In this document: one piece after another, positions 12,576-21,612 of the stretch | Position numbering within the stretch: the stretch's first letter is position 1 | Layout of the letters: each line of letters starts with the position of its first letter | DNA from: JACMLX01 sp031374935 | GTDB taxonomy: Bacteria; Gemmatimonadota; Gemmatimonadetes; Gemmatimonadales; Gemmatimonadaceae | Reading direction: 5' to 3' | Length of the DNA stretch: 64,000 nt | Assembly: GCA_031374935.1 (NCBI GenBank) | Contig: JANMHB010000093.1 | Span: 62,001-126,000, forward strand | Made by a program: the position numbers and the translations under genes | Notes under the pieces: generated by a model | The model's input: only the letters and a program-made list of their open reading frames with translations | Told to the model about the DNA's origin: nothing | Databases searched by the model: none

Positions 12576-13466
12576 ATGACGAAACCGACCCGCATTGATC
12601 TGCCTGATGAGCCAGCATCAGGCGTCCTCGGCGATCTGCGTGACGTCATCACCGATGTGAGCAATTCGAGAGGACTCGTCTACCAGCTCACGCTCAGGGA
12701 CATTCGGGTACGATACAAGCAGGCAGTCATGGGTTTTGCGTGGGCGATTCTGTCGCCACTGCTGATTGTCGGTGCGGGTACGATTCTGCGTGTCGCCATG
12801 CTGCGCATGTCCGGGCAGCAGTTTGCCGCGATCGACGCCGGGTCGATTGCAATGAAGGGTGTCATCTGGGGGTTCTTCGCGTCGGCGCTGAGCCTTGGCA
12901 CGACCGCACTGTCGGGGAATCCGAATCTGATCTCAAAAGTCTATTTTCCCCGTGAAGTCTTGCCGTTGTCGGTCGTACTGGCCTGTGCATTCGACGCCTG
13001 TGTCGGTGCCGGGGCGGTGGCACTGGCGTTGCCGCTGCTGAGTTGGCGGCCGACGTGGGCGCTGCTCTGGCTGCCGGTGCTGGCGTTGGTCCTGTTCACG
13101 TTCACGCTCGCGATTGTTCTGGCAGTGAGTTGCGCCAACCTCTTCTACCGGGATGTCCGGTATTTGGTGCAGGTGTTGGTGAGCTTTGGCATCTTTTTCG
13201 TGCCGGTGTTCTACACGCCGGAGATGCTCGGTGCACGCTGGATCGGGCCGCAGATGGCCAATCCGCTGGCAACGATTCTGGAAGGGGCACGCCTGTCGAT
13301 CATGGAGGGCCGGAATCTGCTGCTCCCGATCACGCGCGCGTCCGACGGCGTCGTGCTCTGGAACCCGATGTATCTGCTCGTAAGCGCCGGCACGGCCGTC
13401 ACGCTGCTGGCAATCAGCGCCGTGGTGTTCCGCCGCGCTCAGTTCCGGTTCGCGGAGTACGTGTAA
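12576..13466 (+). CDS. ABC-2 type exporter permease (Wzm/TagG-like)
   Basis: This is a 296-residue integral membrane subunit of a polysaccharide-type ABC exporter. It has a cytoplasmic N-terminal segment, the amphipathic interface helix motif LTLRDIRVRYKQAVMGFAWA typical of Wzm/TagG/RfbA permeases, and six hydrophobic segments. The pair FYRDVRYLVQVLVSFGIFFVPVFYTP also matches the family. Its stop overlaps the ATPase ATG by one base (TAATG). It heads an operon with an ATPase, two NRPSs and accessory enzymes, so it may export the NRPS product or a glycan decorated by it. That role is inferred. Confidence 0.88.
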   Translation: MTKPTRIDLPDEPASGVLGDLRDVITDVSNSRGLVYQLTLRDIRVRYKQAVMGFAWAILSPLLIVGAGTILRVAMLRMSGQQFAAIDAGSIAMKGVIWGFFASALSLGTTALSGNPNLISKVYFPREVLPLSVVLACAFDACVGAGAVALALPLLSWRPTWALLWLPVLALVLFTFTLAIVLAVSCANLFYRDVRYLVQVLVSFGIFFVPVFYTPEMLGARWIGPQMANPLATILEGARLSIMEGRNLLLPITRASDGVVLWNPMYLLVSAGTAVTLLAISAVVFRRAQFRFAEYV

Positions 13467-14674
13467 TGTCCGCCGGCACTCCGTACATCGCATTCGACGG
13501 CGTCTGGAAGAAGTTCCGGCGCGGCGAAGTCCACACGTCGCTGCGAGATCTGCTGCCGGCGCTGACACGGAACGCCCTCAAGGGAGGGTTCCTGCGCCGC
13601 GACCTTTCCACCAATGAGTTCTGGGCGTTGCGCGACGTTTCGTTCGCCGTCGAGCCCGGGCAGACGCTCGGGATCATCGGGAACAACGGCGCCGGCAAGT
13701 CCACGATCCTGAAGATCCTGACGCGTATCCTGCGGCCGAATCGCGGTCGCTACGCGGTCAAGGGTCGCGTGGGCGCGCTGCTCGAAATCGCCGCCGGCTT
13801 CCATCAGGATCTGACCGGTCGCGAGAACGTGTTTCTGCAGGGCGCAATCATGGGCATGGGTCGACAGGAATTGAAGCGCAAGCTCGACGCCATCGTTGCA
13901 TTCTCCGGTGTCGAGCTGTTCATCGATTCACCCGTGAAAGCGTACTCGTCCGGCATGAACGCGCGCCTCGGTTTCGCCATCGCCGCGCACCTCGATCCGG
14001 ATGTCCTGATCATCGATGAAGCGTTGTCGGTGGGCGACTATGCGTTTCAGCGGAAGGCATTCGGGCGGATCCGGACGCTGGCCAAGAGCGGCATTCCGGT
14101 GGTGGTGGTCTCGCATCAGCTGGACCGGATCTCGGAACTGTGTACTGACGTGCTGCTGCTGGCCAATGGCGAGACGGTGGCGTACGGCAGCCCGTCGGAC
14201 GTCATCGCCGCCTACATGCGGGGCGATGGCAACACGGCTCCGAAGAGCGCCGTGCCATCGCCGGTGACCTTCGATGAGGCCGTCCTGGTCGGATCGCCGT
14301 CGGTGCGCTCCGGGTCGCGGATCCGGCTGCGCCTTGGTGGACGTGTCGTCGCGCCGCTCACGGAACACATCGAACCGATTGGCATCGTCGTGCGCAGCGC
14401 ACAGACGGGTGAGACGGTATTCGAGACCGGCGCGTCAATGCTGCAGATTCCGCTCGATCTCGGTGACTTCCAGGTCGAGATCGAGATGCAGATGAATGTG
14501 CAGCCGGGGATCTACCTGATCGACGTCGATGTGTGGGATCGCGCGACGGAAGAGCAGTTCATCGAAGGGCCCCGCCTGACCGTGCGGGTGGTGGAGGGCG
14601 ACACCTTCCTTGGCGGGACCAACCTCAACGCGCGGCTCGTGCTAGCCGAACGCACCGCCACCATCCCGGCATGA
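13466..14674 (+). CDS. ABC exporter ATPase with Wzt-like C-terminal domain
   Basis: This is the nucleotide-binding subunit paired with the preceding permease, 402 residues. Walker A is GNNGAGKST (residues 72-80), the signature is YSSGMNARLGFAIA and Walker B is DVLIIDEALSVGD, all in the TagH/Wzt form. After the NBD (to about residue 250) comes a beta-rich C-terminal domain of about 140 residues resembling the Wzt carbohydrate-binding domain (IVVRSAQTGETVFETG; YLIDVDVWDR). A much longer upstream frame over the permease gene is an overlap artefact. The C-terminal domain suggests the cargo is, or is linked to, a glycan. The next gene starts 75 bases downstream. Confidence 0.9.
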   Translation: MSAGTPYIAFDGVWKKFRRGEVHTSLRDLLPALTRNALKGGFLRRDLSTNEFWALRDVSFAVEPGQTLGIIGNNGAGKSTILKILTRILRPNRGRYAVKGRVGALLEIAAGFHQDLTGRENVFLQGAIMGMGRQELKRKLDAIVAFSGVELFIDSPVKAYSSGMNARLGFAIAAHLDPDVLIIDEALSVGDYAFQRKAFGRIRTLAKSGIPVVVVSHQLDRISELCTDVLLLANGETVAYGSPSDVIAAYMRGDGNTAPKSAVPSPVTFDEAVLVGSPSVRSGSRIRLRLGGRVVAPLTEHIEPIGIVVRSAQTGETVFETGASMLQIPLDLGDFQVEIEMQMNVQPGIYLIDVDVWDRATEEQFIEGPRLTVRVVEGDTFLGGTNLNARLVLAERTATIPA

Positions 14675-14749
14675 GCCTGAGAGTTTCACGTCGGCGCGAG
14701 TGGAATCGTCCACCGGTCGCGAACAACACCGCGCCTGACCGGGTGCGCG

Positions 14750-17700
14750 ATGCATTCTGATCGGTCGGGAACAGGCGGAGCGCCTCCACACGACGGTGGG
14801 ACGGCGGATGCCGTGACGCACCTCGTCGCGTCCCTGTCGTCCCTCGATGTCCGGCTGACGCTGGAGGGCGATTCCCTCGTCGTGTCGGCGCCGAAAGGCG
14901 CGCTGAGCGGCGACCTCAAGGAGGCCATCGCACGGCACAAACCGGCGCTGATGACCCGCCTTCGTGCCGCTGCGTCGCGTGTAGCGCATGCCGTCGTCGA
15001 GGCTGCCCCGCGTACTGCGCCGCTGCCCATGTCGTACGCGATGCAGGAAATGTGGTTCCTCCACCGGCTGCACCCTGACAGCTCGGCCTTCAACCTGCGC
15101 AGCGCGTACCGTATCTCTGGCCGGCTGGATGTCGATCAGTTCGTGCGTGTGCTGAGGCAGCTGCCGGCTCGGCACGAGGCGCTCCGGCTCCGGTTCCACG
15201 AGGCCGATGGCTTGCCACAGGTGCGGGTGGCCGAGCCGAGCCCAACACCGGTGCAGGTCGTCGATCTGTCGGAGCTCTCGGAGGCAGAGCTGTGCACGGA
15301 AGCGCGCCGCCTGCAGACGCGGTTCGTCAGTGAGCCGTTCGACCTCGAGGCTGGGCCGCTGCTTCGCTGCCTGCTCATTCGCTGCGCGGCCAACGAACAT
15401 CTGTTCGTGGTCTGTGTGCACCACATCGTGTCCGATGGCTGGTCGCTGAGCGTGATCCTCAATCAGGTCGGTACACAGTACGATGCCGCGGTGTCGGGGC
15501 GTCCCACACCGCTCGCGGAGCTGCCGCTGCAGTACCTCGACTTCGCGGCGCTGGAGCACGAGCAGGAGCGGAGCGGCGTCTTTGCGCGCGACTTGTCGTA
15601 CTGGACGCGGGTGCTCGCGGGTGCGCCGCCCTGTCTCGATCTGCCGCTGGATCGTCCGCGACCCGCGGTGCGGTCCAACCGTGGCGCCCGCGTGGAGTAC
15701 ACGATCGACCGCCAGAACCTCGACGCGCTTCGTGCGGCGGCGCGTCACCACGACATGACCCTGTTCATGTTCCTGCTGGCCTGCTGGCAGATGCTGCTTC
15801 ATCGGATGTCCGGCGCGGCGGACGTCGTGGTTGGCACGCCAGTGGCTACGCGTGACGACCCGCGGTTCGATGGCGCAGTGGGCTGTTTCATCAACACGCT
15901 CGCCTTCCGAGGGCGTCACGACGGCGCCGAGACCGTCGCCCAGTACCTGGCCGCGACGCGGCATGCCGTCACGGAGGGTATTCAGCACAGAACGGTACCA
16001 TTCGATCTGGTGAGTCGCGCCGTGCAGACGAGTCGGAGTACCGCGTTCTCGCCTGTCTTTCAGGTGATGTTCGTGCTGCACTCGTTCCCACCGACGGTGA
16101 TGCACTCGGCTGGCGTAACCTTCGAGCCGATCGCCGTGTACGAGCCGGCGCGACACACCACCGGGCACGACCTGGTACTCGAGGCCGAGGAGGTGGCGGC
16201 GGGGCTGTCGTTCACGTACGAGTATGCCGCCGACCTCTTCGATGCGGAGACGATCACGCGCTTGCACGCACACTATCAGCAGGTGTTGCAGCACGTCGTG
16301 CGCGATGTCAGGCAGCGTGTTGACGACATTCCCCTGCTGACCAGTACTGACGAGGCCTCGCTGTTCGATGACCTGAACAATGCCATCGCGCTGCCGGCGA
16401 CGACGGCGCTGGTGCAGGACCTGATCGGAACGCAGGTGGTCACTCGTCCCGGCGCCATCGCAATTCGTGCCCCGGATGCCGTCCTGTCGTACGCCGATCT
16501 CGAACGACAGTCGAACCAGCTGGCGCATCTACTGCGATCGCGCGGCGTGATGGACGGTGATCGGGTCGCCGTCTGCGTCGATCGCTGCGCGGCGTTGCCG
16601 CTGGTGCTGCTGGCCGTGCTCAAGGCCGGCGCGGCCTATGTGCCGGTGGATCCTACCCATCCGGCGGAGCGCATTGCATACACACTGACGGACGCCAGTG
16701 TGGCGTGCGTTGTCACGAACGCGCAGTGTGCAGCCGTGGTCCACGGCGTCGCGCCACTGGTGCTGTTCGATCAGGAAGCGCCCGATCTCACCGTGCAGCC
16801 AACGCACCCACCGACGACCGCGGTCGACGGCGATGCGCTGGCCTATGTGATGTACACCTCGGGATCGACCGGGCGCCCGAAAGGCGTCGAAGTCACACAT
16901 CGCAACCTGGTGAACCTCCTGCAGTCGATGGCGATCGAACCCGGGTTCGGCGCCGAGGATATCCTGCTCGCCGTCACGACACCATCCTTCGATATTGCGG
17001 GGCTCGAACTGTTCCTCCCGCTGGTGTGCGGTGGCACGACCGTCATAGCCTCGCGCACGGACACGGTCGATGGCGCCGCACTGGCGCAACGCCTGGTGGA
17101 GCATCAGGTCACCGTGATGCAGGCCACTCCCTCCACCTGGCGGCTGCTGATCGCGGCCGGTTGGCAGGGTACGCCAGGGCTGCGCATACTCTGCGGTGGC
17201 GAGGCGTTGTCCCGCGACCTGGCAGCGGAGCTGCTGCCGCGTGGTGCCGTGCTCTGGAACATGTACGGACCGACCGAGACCACGGTCTGGTCGATGCTGC
17301 ATCGTGTGACCGACGTCGTACAGCCGATTGCGATCGGGCGTCCCATCGGCAACACCGTGGTGTTCGTGGTCGACGCGCAGGGACGGCCGGTCCCGCAGGG
17401 GGTTGTCGGCGAACTCTGGATCGGCGGCCACGGCGTGGCGCGCGGATACCATGCGCGGCCGGAGCTGACGGCGGAAAAGTTCGCGTCGTTTCGGCCATCG
17501 ATCGATCGCGACCCAGTCCGTGTATACCGCACCGGCGATTTCGTCCGCGTGCGCAACGATCGGACCCTCGATTATGTTGGACGGCGGGACGATCAGGTGA
17601 AGCTGCGCGGATATCGGATCGAATTGGGTGAAATCGAGACGCTGCTATCGACGCTCCCCGTGGTTCGGCAGGCCATCGTGTGCGTGCGGGACGATGCGCC

Positions 17701-18280
17701 GGGAGAGCAGCGACTGGTGGCATACGTGATTCCGGCGACCGAGGGGCGGCTCGACGCATCAGAGCTGCGCCGCGCGCTGCGTGTCCGGCTGCCGCAGTAC
17801 ATGGTGCCGACGGCGATCGTCGAGCTTACCGCGTTTCCACTCACGCCAAACGGCAAGGTCGACCGGAAGTCGCTGCCGGCGCCGATACCGCTGCCGGTCA
17901 CATCGGGGTCGCCGCTGATGATGTCGCCGCCGCCCGCCCGGGATGCAGCATCGGCGGTGCCGATCGTCCCTCGTCCGGGGTCGGCAGGATCCAGTGCCTC
18001 CTCCGTGCTGGCCACACAGTTCCACAGCCGCGACAGCGTCGAAGGTGAGTTAGTCGCAATATGGTGCGAACTGCTTGGCGTCAGTCAGGTGCACCGCGAC
18101 GCCAATTTCTTCGAACTGGGTGGCCACTCGCTGATGGGTGCGCGCGTGCTGGCGCGAATTGAGGCCACGTTCGGCCTGCGCTTGCCGTTGCGCGTGATCT
18201 TCGACGCACCGACCGTCGGGCAACTGACCGAGCTGATCGCGACGGGTCCCGTCGTCGCGCGCCGCGAGCTCGAACTGTGA
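14750..18280 (+). CDS. NRPS, docking domain-C-A-T; first A domain glycine-like
   Basis: This is a nonribosomal peptide synthetase of 1176 residues. Domain order: a TubC-type N-terminal docking domain (about 22-75), a condensation domain with HHIVSDG (224-230), an adenylation domain with A3 TSGSTGRPKG (about 703), A5 NMYGPTETT (about 838), A8 RGYRIELGEIE and A10 PNGKVDR with catalytic K1036, then a carrier domain with LGGHSL (Ser1127). All catalytic motifs are intact. Aligning by hand to PheA positions gives the pocket D-I-L-Q-L-G-M-V-W-K, close to the glycine code DILQLGLIWK. A docking domain and a C domain at the N-terminus mean it should receive an acyl or peptidyl group from another protein not seen here. 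It overlaps the next NRPS by four bases. Confidence 0.93.
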   Translation: MHSDRSGTGGAPPHDGGTADAVTHLVASLSSLDVRLTLEGDSLVVSAPKGALSGDLKEAIARHKPALMTRLRAAASRVAHAVVEAAPRTAPLPMSYAMQEMWFLHRLHPDSSAFNLRSAYRISGRLDVDQFVRVLRQLPARHEALRLRFHEADGLPQVRVAEPSPTPVQVVDLSELSEAELCTEARRLQTRFVSEPFDLEAGPLLRCLLIRCAANEHLFVVCVHHIVSDGWSLSVILNQVGTQYDAAVSGRPTPLAELPLQYLDFAALEHEQERSGVFARDLSYWTRVLAGAPPCLDLPLDRPRPAVRSNRGARVEYTIDRQNLDALRAAARHHDMTLFMFLLACWQMLLHRMSGAADVVVGTPVATRDDPRFDGAVGCFINTLAFRGRHDGAETVAQYLAATRHAVTEGIQHRTVPFDLVSRAVQTSRSTAFSPVFQVMFVLHSFPPTVMHSAGVTFEPIAVYEPARHTTGHDLVLEAEEVAAGLSFTYEYAADLFDAETITRLHAHYQQVLQHVVRDVRQRVDDIPLLTSTDEASLFDDLNNAIALPATTALVQDLIGTQVVTRPGAIAIRAPDAVLSYADLERQSNQLAHLLRSRGVMDGDRVAVCVDRCAALPLVLLAVLKAGAAYVPVDPTHPAERIAYTLTDASVACVVTNAQCAAVVHGVAPLVLFDQEAPDLTVQPTHPPTTAVDGDALAYVMYTSGSTGRPKGVEVTHRNLVNLLQSMAIEPGFGAEDILLAVTTPSFDIAGLELFLPLVCGGTTVIASRTDTVDGAALAQRLVEHQVTVMQATPSTWRLLIAAGWQGTPGLRILCGGEALSRDLAAELLPRGAVLWNMYGPTETTVWSMLHRVTDVVQPIAIGRPIGNTVVFVVDAQGRPVPQGVVGELWIGGHGVARGYHARPELTAEKFASFRPSIDRDPVRVYRTGDFVRVRNDRTLDYVGRRDDQVKLRGYRIELGEIETLLSTLPVVRQAIVCVRDDAPGEQRLVAYVIPATEGRLDASELRRALRVRLPQYMVPTAIVELTAFPLTPNGKVDRKSLPAPIPLPVTSGSPLMMSPPPARDAASAVPIVPRPGSAGSSASSVLATQFHSRDSVEGELVAIWCELLGVSQVHRDANFFELGGHSLMGARVLARIEATFGLRLPLRVIFDAPTVGQLTELIATGPVVARRELEL

Positions 18281-21200
18281 GTGGCGCGACAGAGCAGTTC
18301 CTGGCGCGCCTGCGCGCGCTGGACATCCGACTGCGCGTGGAGGCAGGCCGGTTGCGCGTCAATGCCCCTGCCGATTCGCTGACGGCCGAACTCGAGGCGG
18401 AACTGCGCGCCAGCAAGGACGCACTGATCGCGCTGCTCACCGGCGAGCCCGACGTGCGGCGTGAGCCACCGACCGCGATCGCGTCGATCCCGCGCGCGAC
18501 CCCGCCGTTTCCGCTCTCCTTCGTGCAGCAGAGCATCTGGATCCTCAGCCAGCTGGAGCCCGAGAACACCTCGTACAACCTGGCGATGCTCTCGCCGGAA
18601 CGAACGGGCGTCCCGGACCCGGAGATGCTGGTCGCGGCGATCCGTGATGTCGTTACGGCGCACGACATTCTCCGGTCGCGCGTCGTGCTCGTCAATGGGG
18701 TGCCGGTCATGGAGGTTGACGCCGCTGAGGCGACGCCGATCAGCATCGTCGACCTGCGTCACGCCAGCCGCGACCAGCAGCGCCAGGCGCTCGACGATGC
18801 GGCAGAGGCGGCGGCCAATGCCGTCATCGATCTGGCGACAGACGGGACGGCCCGCTTCACCGTGTTTCGGACGGCGGGTGATGCCTGTGTGCTGCTCACG
18901 GTCGTGCACCACATCGCGGCGGACGCGTGGTCGCTGTCGTCGCTCGAAACGGAGATCGATCGCGCATTGCTCGCCCGTGCCGCAGGCGAGCGACTGCCTC
19001 GCGCCCGGGTGCAGTATGCCGATTACGCGCAGTGGGAGCGCGCGTTGAACACCGGTGCTGAGGCGTCGGCGAGTCGGCGGTACTGGCAGCAGCGACTGCA
19101 GGGGGTACCGCCGACGAGCACCTTCCTTCCCGACCGCGCACGAACCCATGCATCAGCCGGCGACGGCGGGACGTTCGACTTCGAGCTGCCCGCAGCGCTG
19201 TGCGAGCGACTGCACCAGCAGGTTCGCGCCATGAATGGCACGGTGTACATGGCACTGGTGGCCGCGATGGCCGCCGTCCTGTCGCGATACACGCGCCAGA
19301 CGGATCTCGCGCTGGGCAGTCCGTTCGGCGCCCGGGAGACGCCGGAGCTCGAAGCGATGCTCGGTCCGGTACTCAATCCACTCGTGCTTCGCCTGGATCT
19401 GAGCGACGATCCATCGTTCACCGTGCTGTTCAGTCGGGCGCGCGACGCTGTGCTCGACGCGCACGAACACCGGCGCACCCCGTTCGAGGAGTTGGTCCAG
19501 GCGATGCACCCCGACCGGGCCGCGGGGCAGTCGCCAGTGTTCCAGGTCGCCGTTATCCTCCACAATGCGCCGGCAGACCACGACGTCCAGATCGTCAGCG
19601 GCGGCGCCGTGTATGACGTCACCTGGTACGCGCATGAGGACGGCGCCGTGTTGCACTGCGGCATCGAGTACCGCACCGATCTGTTCGACGCCGCGACCAT
19701 TCGTCGACTGGCGCGGCATCTCGAACAGTTCCTCGCGTCCGCACTGCGCGATCCCAACCTGCCTGTGTCAGTGCTCGAGATGCTGTCGCCGGCGGATGTG
19801 GCCGAGGTGTTGGCGTTCAATCCGCCGCAGGTGGCATTGGATGAGCGGACGGTCATCGAGCAGTTCGATGCGATGGCCATGGCGCATCCGGATCGCATCG
19901 CAATCACGGCGGAGGGCGAATCGCTGACGTACGCGGAGCTGGCACGGCAGTCCGCCCGCATCGCGTCCGCATTGGCGCACGCCGGTACCACTCCGGGATG
20001 CCCGGCCGCGCTGGCAAGCGACCGGGCATCGAGCATGGTCGTCGCACTGCTCGGCATCCTTCGGGGCGGCGGCGTCTATGTGCCTGTGGATCCCGAGTAT
20101 CCGGCCGGACGCTTTGCATCGATCCTGCGTGATGCAGGATGCCAGCATCTGCTGGCCACCCGCCAGGCGAGCGGCATGCTGGCGCCCGGCGCGGCGCCGG
20201 AACACCAGCTGATCGTCGACGACATACTGGAAGCCGCAGAGCCGCACGCAGTCGTCGGCGCCGGTCATCTGCCGTCGCCATCGGATGTTGCGTATGTGAT
20301 GTATACGTCTGGTGCGACAGGAGTGCCGCTGGGCGTGGAAGTGGCGCATACGTCGCTGAGCAACCTGCTGGGCGCCATGCGCGGTATCGTGCGTGTGGAT
20401 CGTGATACCGCCATGATCGCGGCGGCGCCGCTCACGTCCGACATGTCGATCGTCGAGATGCTGCTGCCGCTGACTGCCGGCGGACGGGTCGTCATCGCGT
20501 CGCGTGACGATGTTGCATCGGGGCAGCGGATGGGCGAATTGCTTCGGAAGACATCGCCGACCGTGGTGCAGCTGACGCCTTCGGGATGGCAGGCGCTGCT
20601 CGCATCGGGGTGGGAGGGGAATGGTTCTATCGTGGCGATCGCCAGTGGCGAACGGCTGTCCGGGGAGCTCGCAGCGCGCATTCACGAACGGGTCGGGGTC
20701 CTCCTGAACGGCTGGGGTGATATCGAAACAACCATCTACTCGTCGATGTCTGCGTACGTGCCAGATGCACCGGTTCCCAATGGCGGTGCGATTGCCAACT
20801 CGACGCTCTACGTGCTCGATGCGCACAGCCGGCCGACCCCGATCGGCGGCGTGGGTGAGCTTCACGTCGGTGGTGCCGGCGTGGCGCTGCGATATCGACA
20901 GCGCGACGAGCTGACCGCCGCGCATTTCATGACAGATCCGTTCGTGGTGGGGCAGGATGCGCGGATGTACCGAACCGGCGATCTCGGTCGCTGGCGGAAC
21001 GACGGCTCGATCGAACGGTTCGGCCGCACGGACGACCGGATCAATCTGCGCGGCTATCGTATCGAGCCGGGCGACGTCGAGCGCGCGATCATGTCGCACC
21101 GTGGGGTGAAGACCGCCGCGGTGGCGGTTCGCGCATTGCCCGGTGGTGATCCTCGCCTGATGGCGTGGGTCGTCCTCCACCCGAGTATCGGCTGCACCGC

Positions 21201-21612
21201 CACTGAACTCCGACGCCACCTCCGCACACAGCTGCCGGAGTTCATGGTGCCGTCCATGGTGTCGTTCCTCGAGGCGTTGCCGCTGACGGTGCGCGGTACG
21301 GTGGATCACACCGCGCTGCCAGACCCGTTCGCGGCTGGCCGGAGCAGTGTGACCGTCGACCCGCCCCGCACCACAACCGAGCGGCTGATTGCCGAGGTCT
21401 GGACCAGTCTGATCGGGGTGGCACCGACGTCGCGTGCGGATCTCTTTTTCGAGCTCGGCGGCTACTCATTGCTTGCGATGCGCGCCGCACGCGAAATCAG
21501 CGACCGGACCGGGACGACAGTGGATCCACGCACACTCTTCTTCCGGAGTCTTGGTGATATCGCAGCAGCCTGCGACGAGCAGCGTGCTGCCTTGGTGGCT
21601 CTGGCGCCATGA
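18277..21612 (+). CDS. NRPS, docking domain-C-A*-T with degenerate A domain
   Basis: This is the second NRPS, 1111 residues, with another TubC-type docking domain (about 3-60), a C domain, an A domain and a carrier domain with LGGYSL (Ser1064). The C domain keeps HHxxxD but reads HHIAADA (211-217), with Ala for the usual Gly. The A domain departs from consensus at several core sites: A3 reads TSGATGVPLG with Leu685 where the motif Lys sits, A5 reads NGWGDIETT instead of N-x-YGPTETT, and A10 reads VRGTVDH with Thr1008 where the catalytic Lys should be. Folding motifs such as RGYRIEPGDVE are kept. I infer it does not adenylate an amino acid by itself, so its carrier may be loaded in trans or act only structurally. 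No thioesterase or reductase domain follows. Confidence 0.92.
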   Translation: MSGATEQFLARLRALDIRLRVEAGRLRVNAPADSLTAELEAELRASKDALIALLTGEPDVRREPPTAIASIPRATPPFPLSFVQQSIWILSQLEPENTSYNLAMLSPERTGVPDPEMLVAAIRDVVTAHDILRSRVVLVNGVPVMEVDAAEATPISIVDLRHASRDQQRQALDDAAEAAANAVIDLATDGTARFTVFRTAGDACVLLTVVHHIAADAWSLSSLETEIDRALLARAAGERLPRARVQYADYAQWERALNTGAEASASRRYWQQRLQGVPPTSTFLPDRARTHASAGDGGTFDFELPAALCERLHQQVRAMNGTVYMALVAAMAAVLSRYTRQTDLALGSPFGARETPELEAMLGPVLNPLVLRLDLSDDPSFTVLFSRARDAVLDAHEHRRTPFEELVQAMHPDRAAGQSPVFQVAVILHNAPADHDVQIVSGGAVYDVTWYAHEDGAVLHCGIEYRTDLFDAATIRRLARHLEQFLASALRDPNLPVSVLEMLSPADVAEVLAFNPPQVALDERTVIEQFDAMAMAHPDRIAITAEGESLTYAELARQSARIASALAHAGTTPGCPAALASDRASSMVVALLGILRGGGVYVPVDPEYPAGRFASILRDAGCQHLLATRQASGMLAPGAAPEHQLIVDDILEAAEPHAVVGAGHLPSPSDVAYVMYTSGATGVPLGVEVAHTSLSNLLGAMRGIVRVDRDTAMIAAAPLTSDMSIVEMLLPLTAGGRVVIASRDDVASGQRMGELLRKTSPTVVQLTPSGWQALLASGWEGNGSIVAIASGERLSGELAARIHERVGVLLNGWGDIETTIYSSMSAYVPDAPVPNGGAIANSTLYVLDAHSRPTPIGGVGELHVGGAGVALRYRQRDELTAAHFMTDPFVVGQDARMYRTGDLGRWRNDGSIERFGRTDDRINLRGYRIEPGDVERAIMSHRGVKTAAVAVRALPGGDPRLMAWVVLHPSIGCTATELRRHLRTQLPEFMVPSMVSFLEALPLTVRGTVDHTALPDPFAAGRSSVTVDPPRTTTERLIAEVWTSLIGVAPTSRADLFFELGGYSLLAMRAAREISDRTGTTVDPRTLFFRSLGDIAAACDEQRAALVALAP

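Noticed and set aside
12448..12579. A 43-codon leader frame whose TGA overlaps the exporter permease ATG, preceded by TACAAT
   Set aside because: Codon choice is unlike neighbours (AGA, TTA and many A/T third bases) and there is no SD site. The overlap is likely chance, though a translation-coupling leader is not excluded.
13043..14674. A 543-codon frame as the full exporter ATPase
   Set aside because: The first 140 codons overlap the permease gene in another frame. The ATG at 13466 overlaps its stop and matches the family start.
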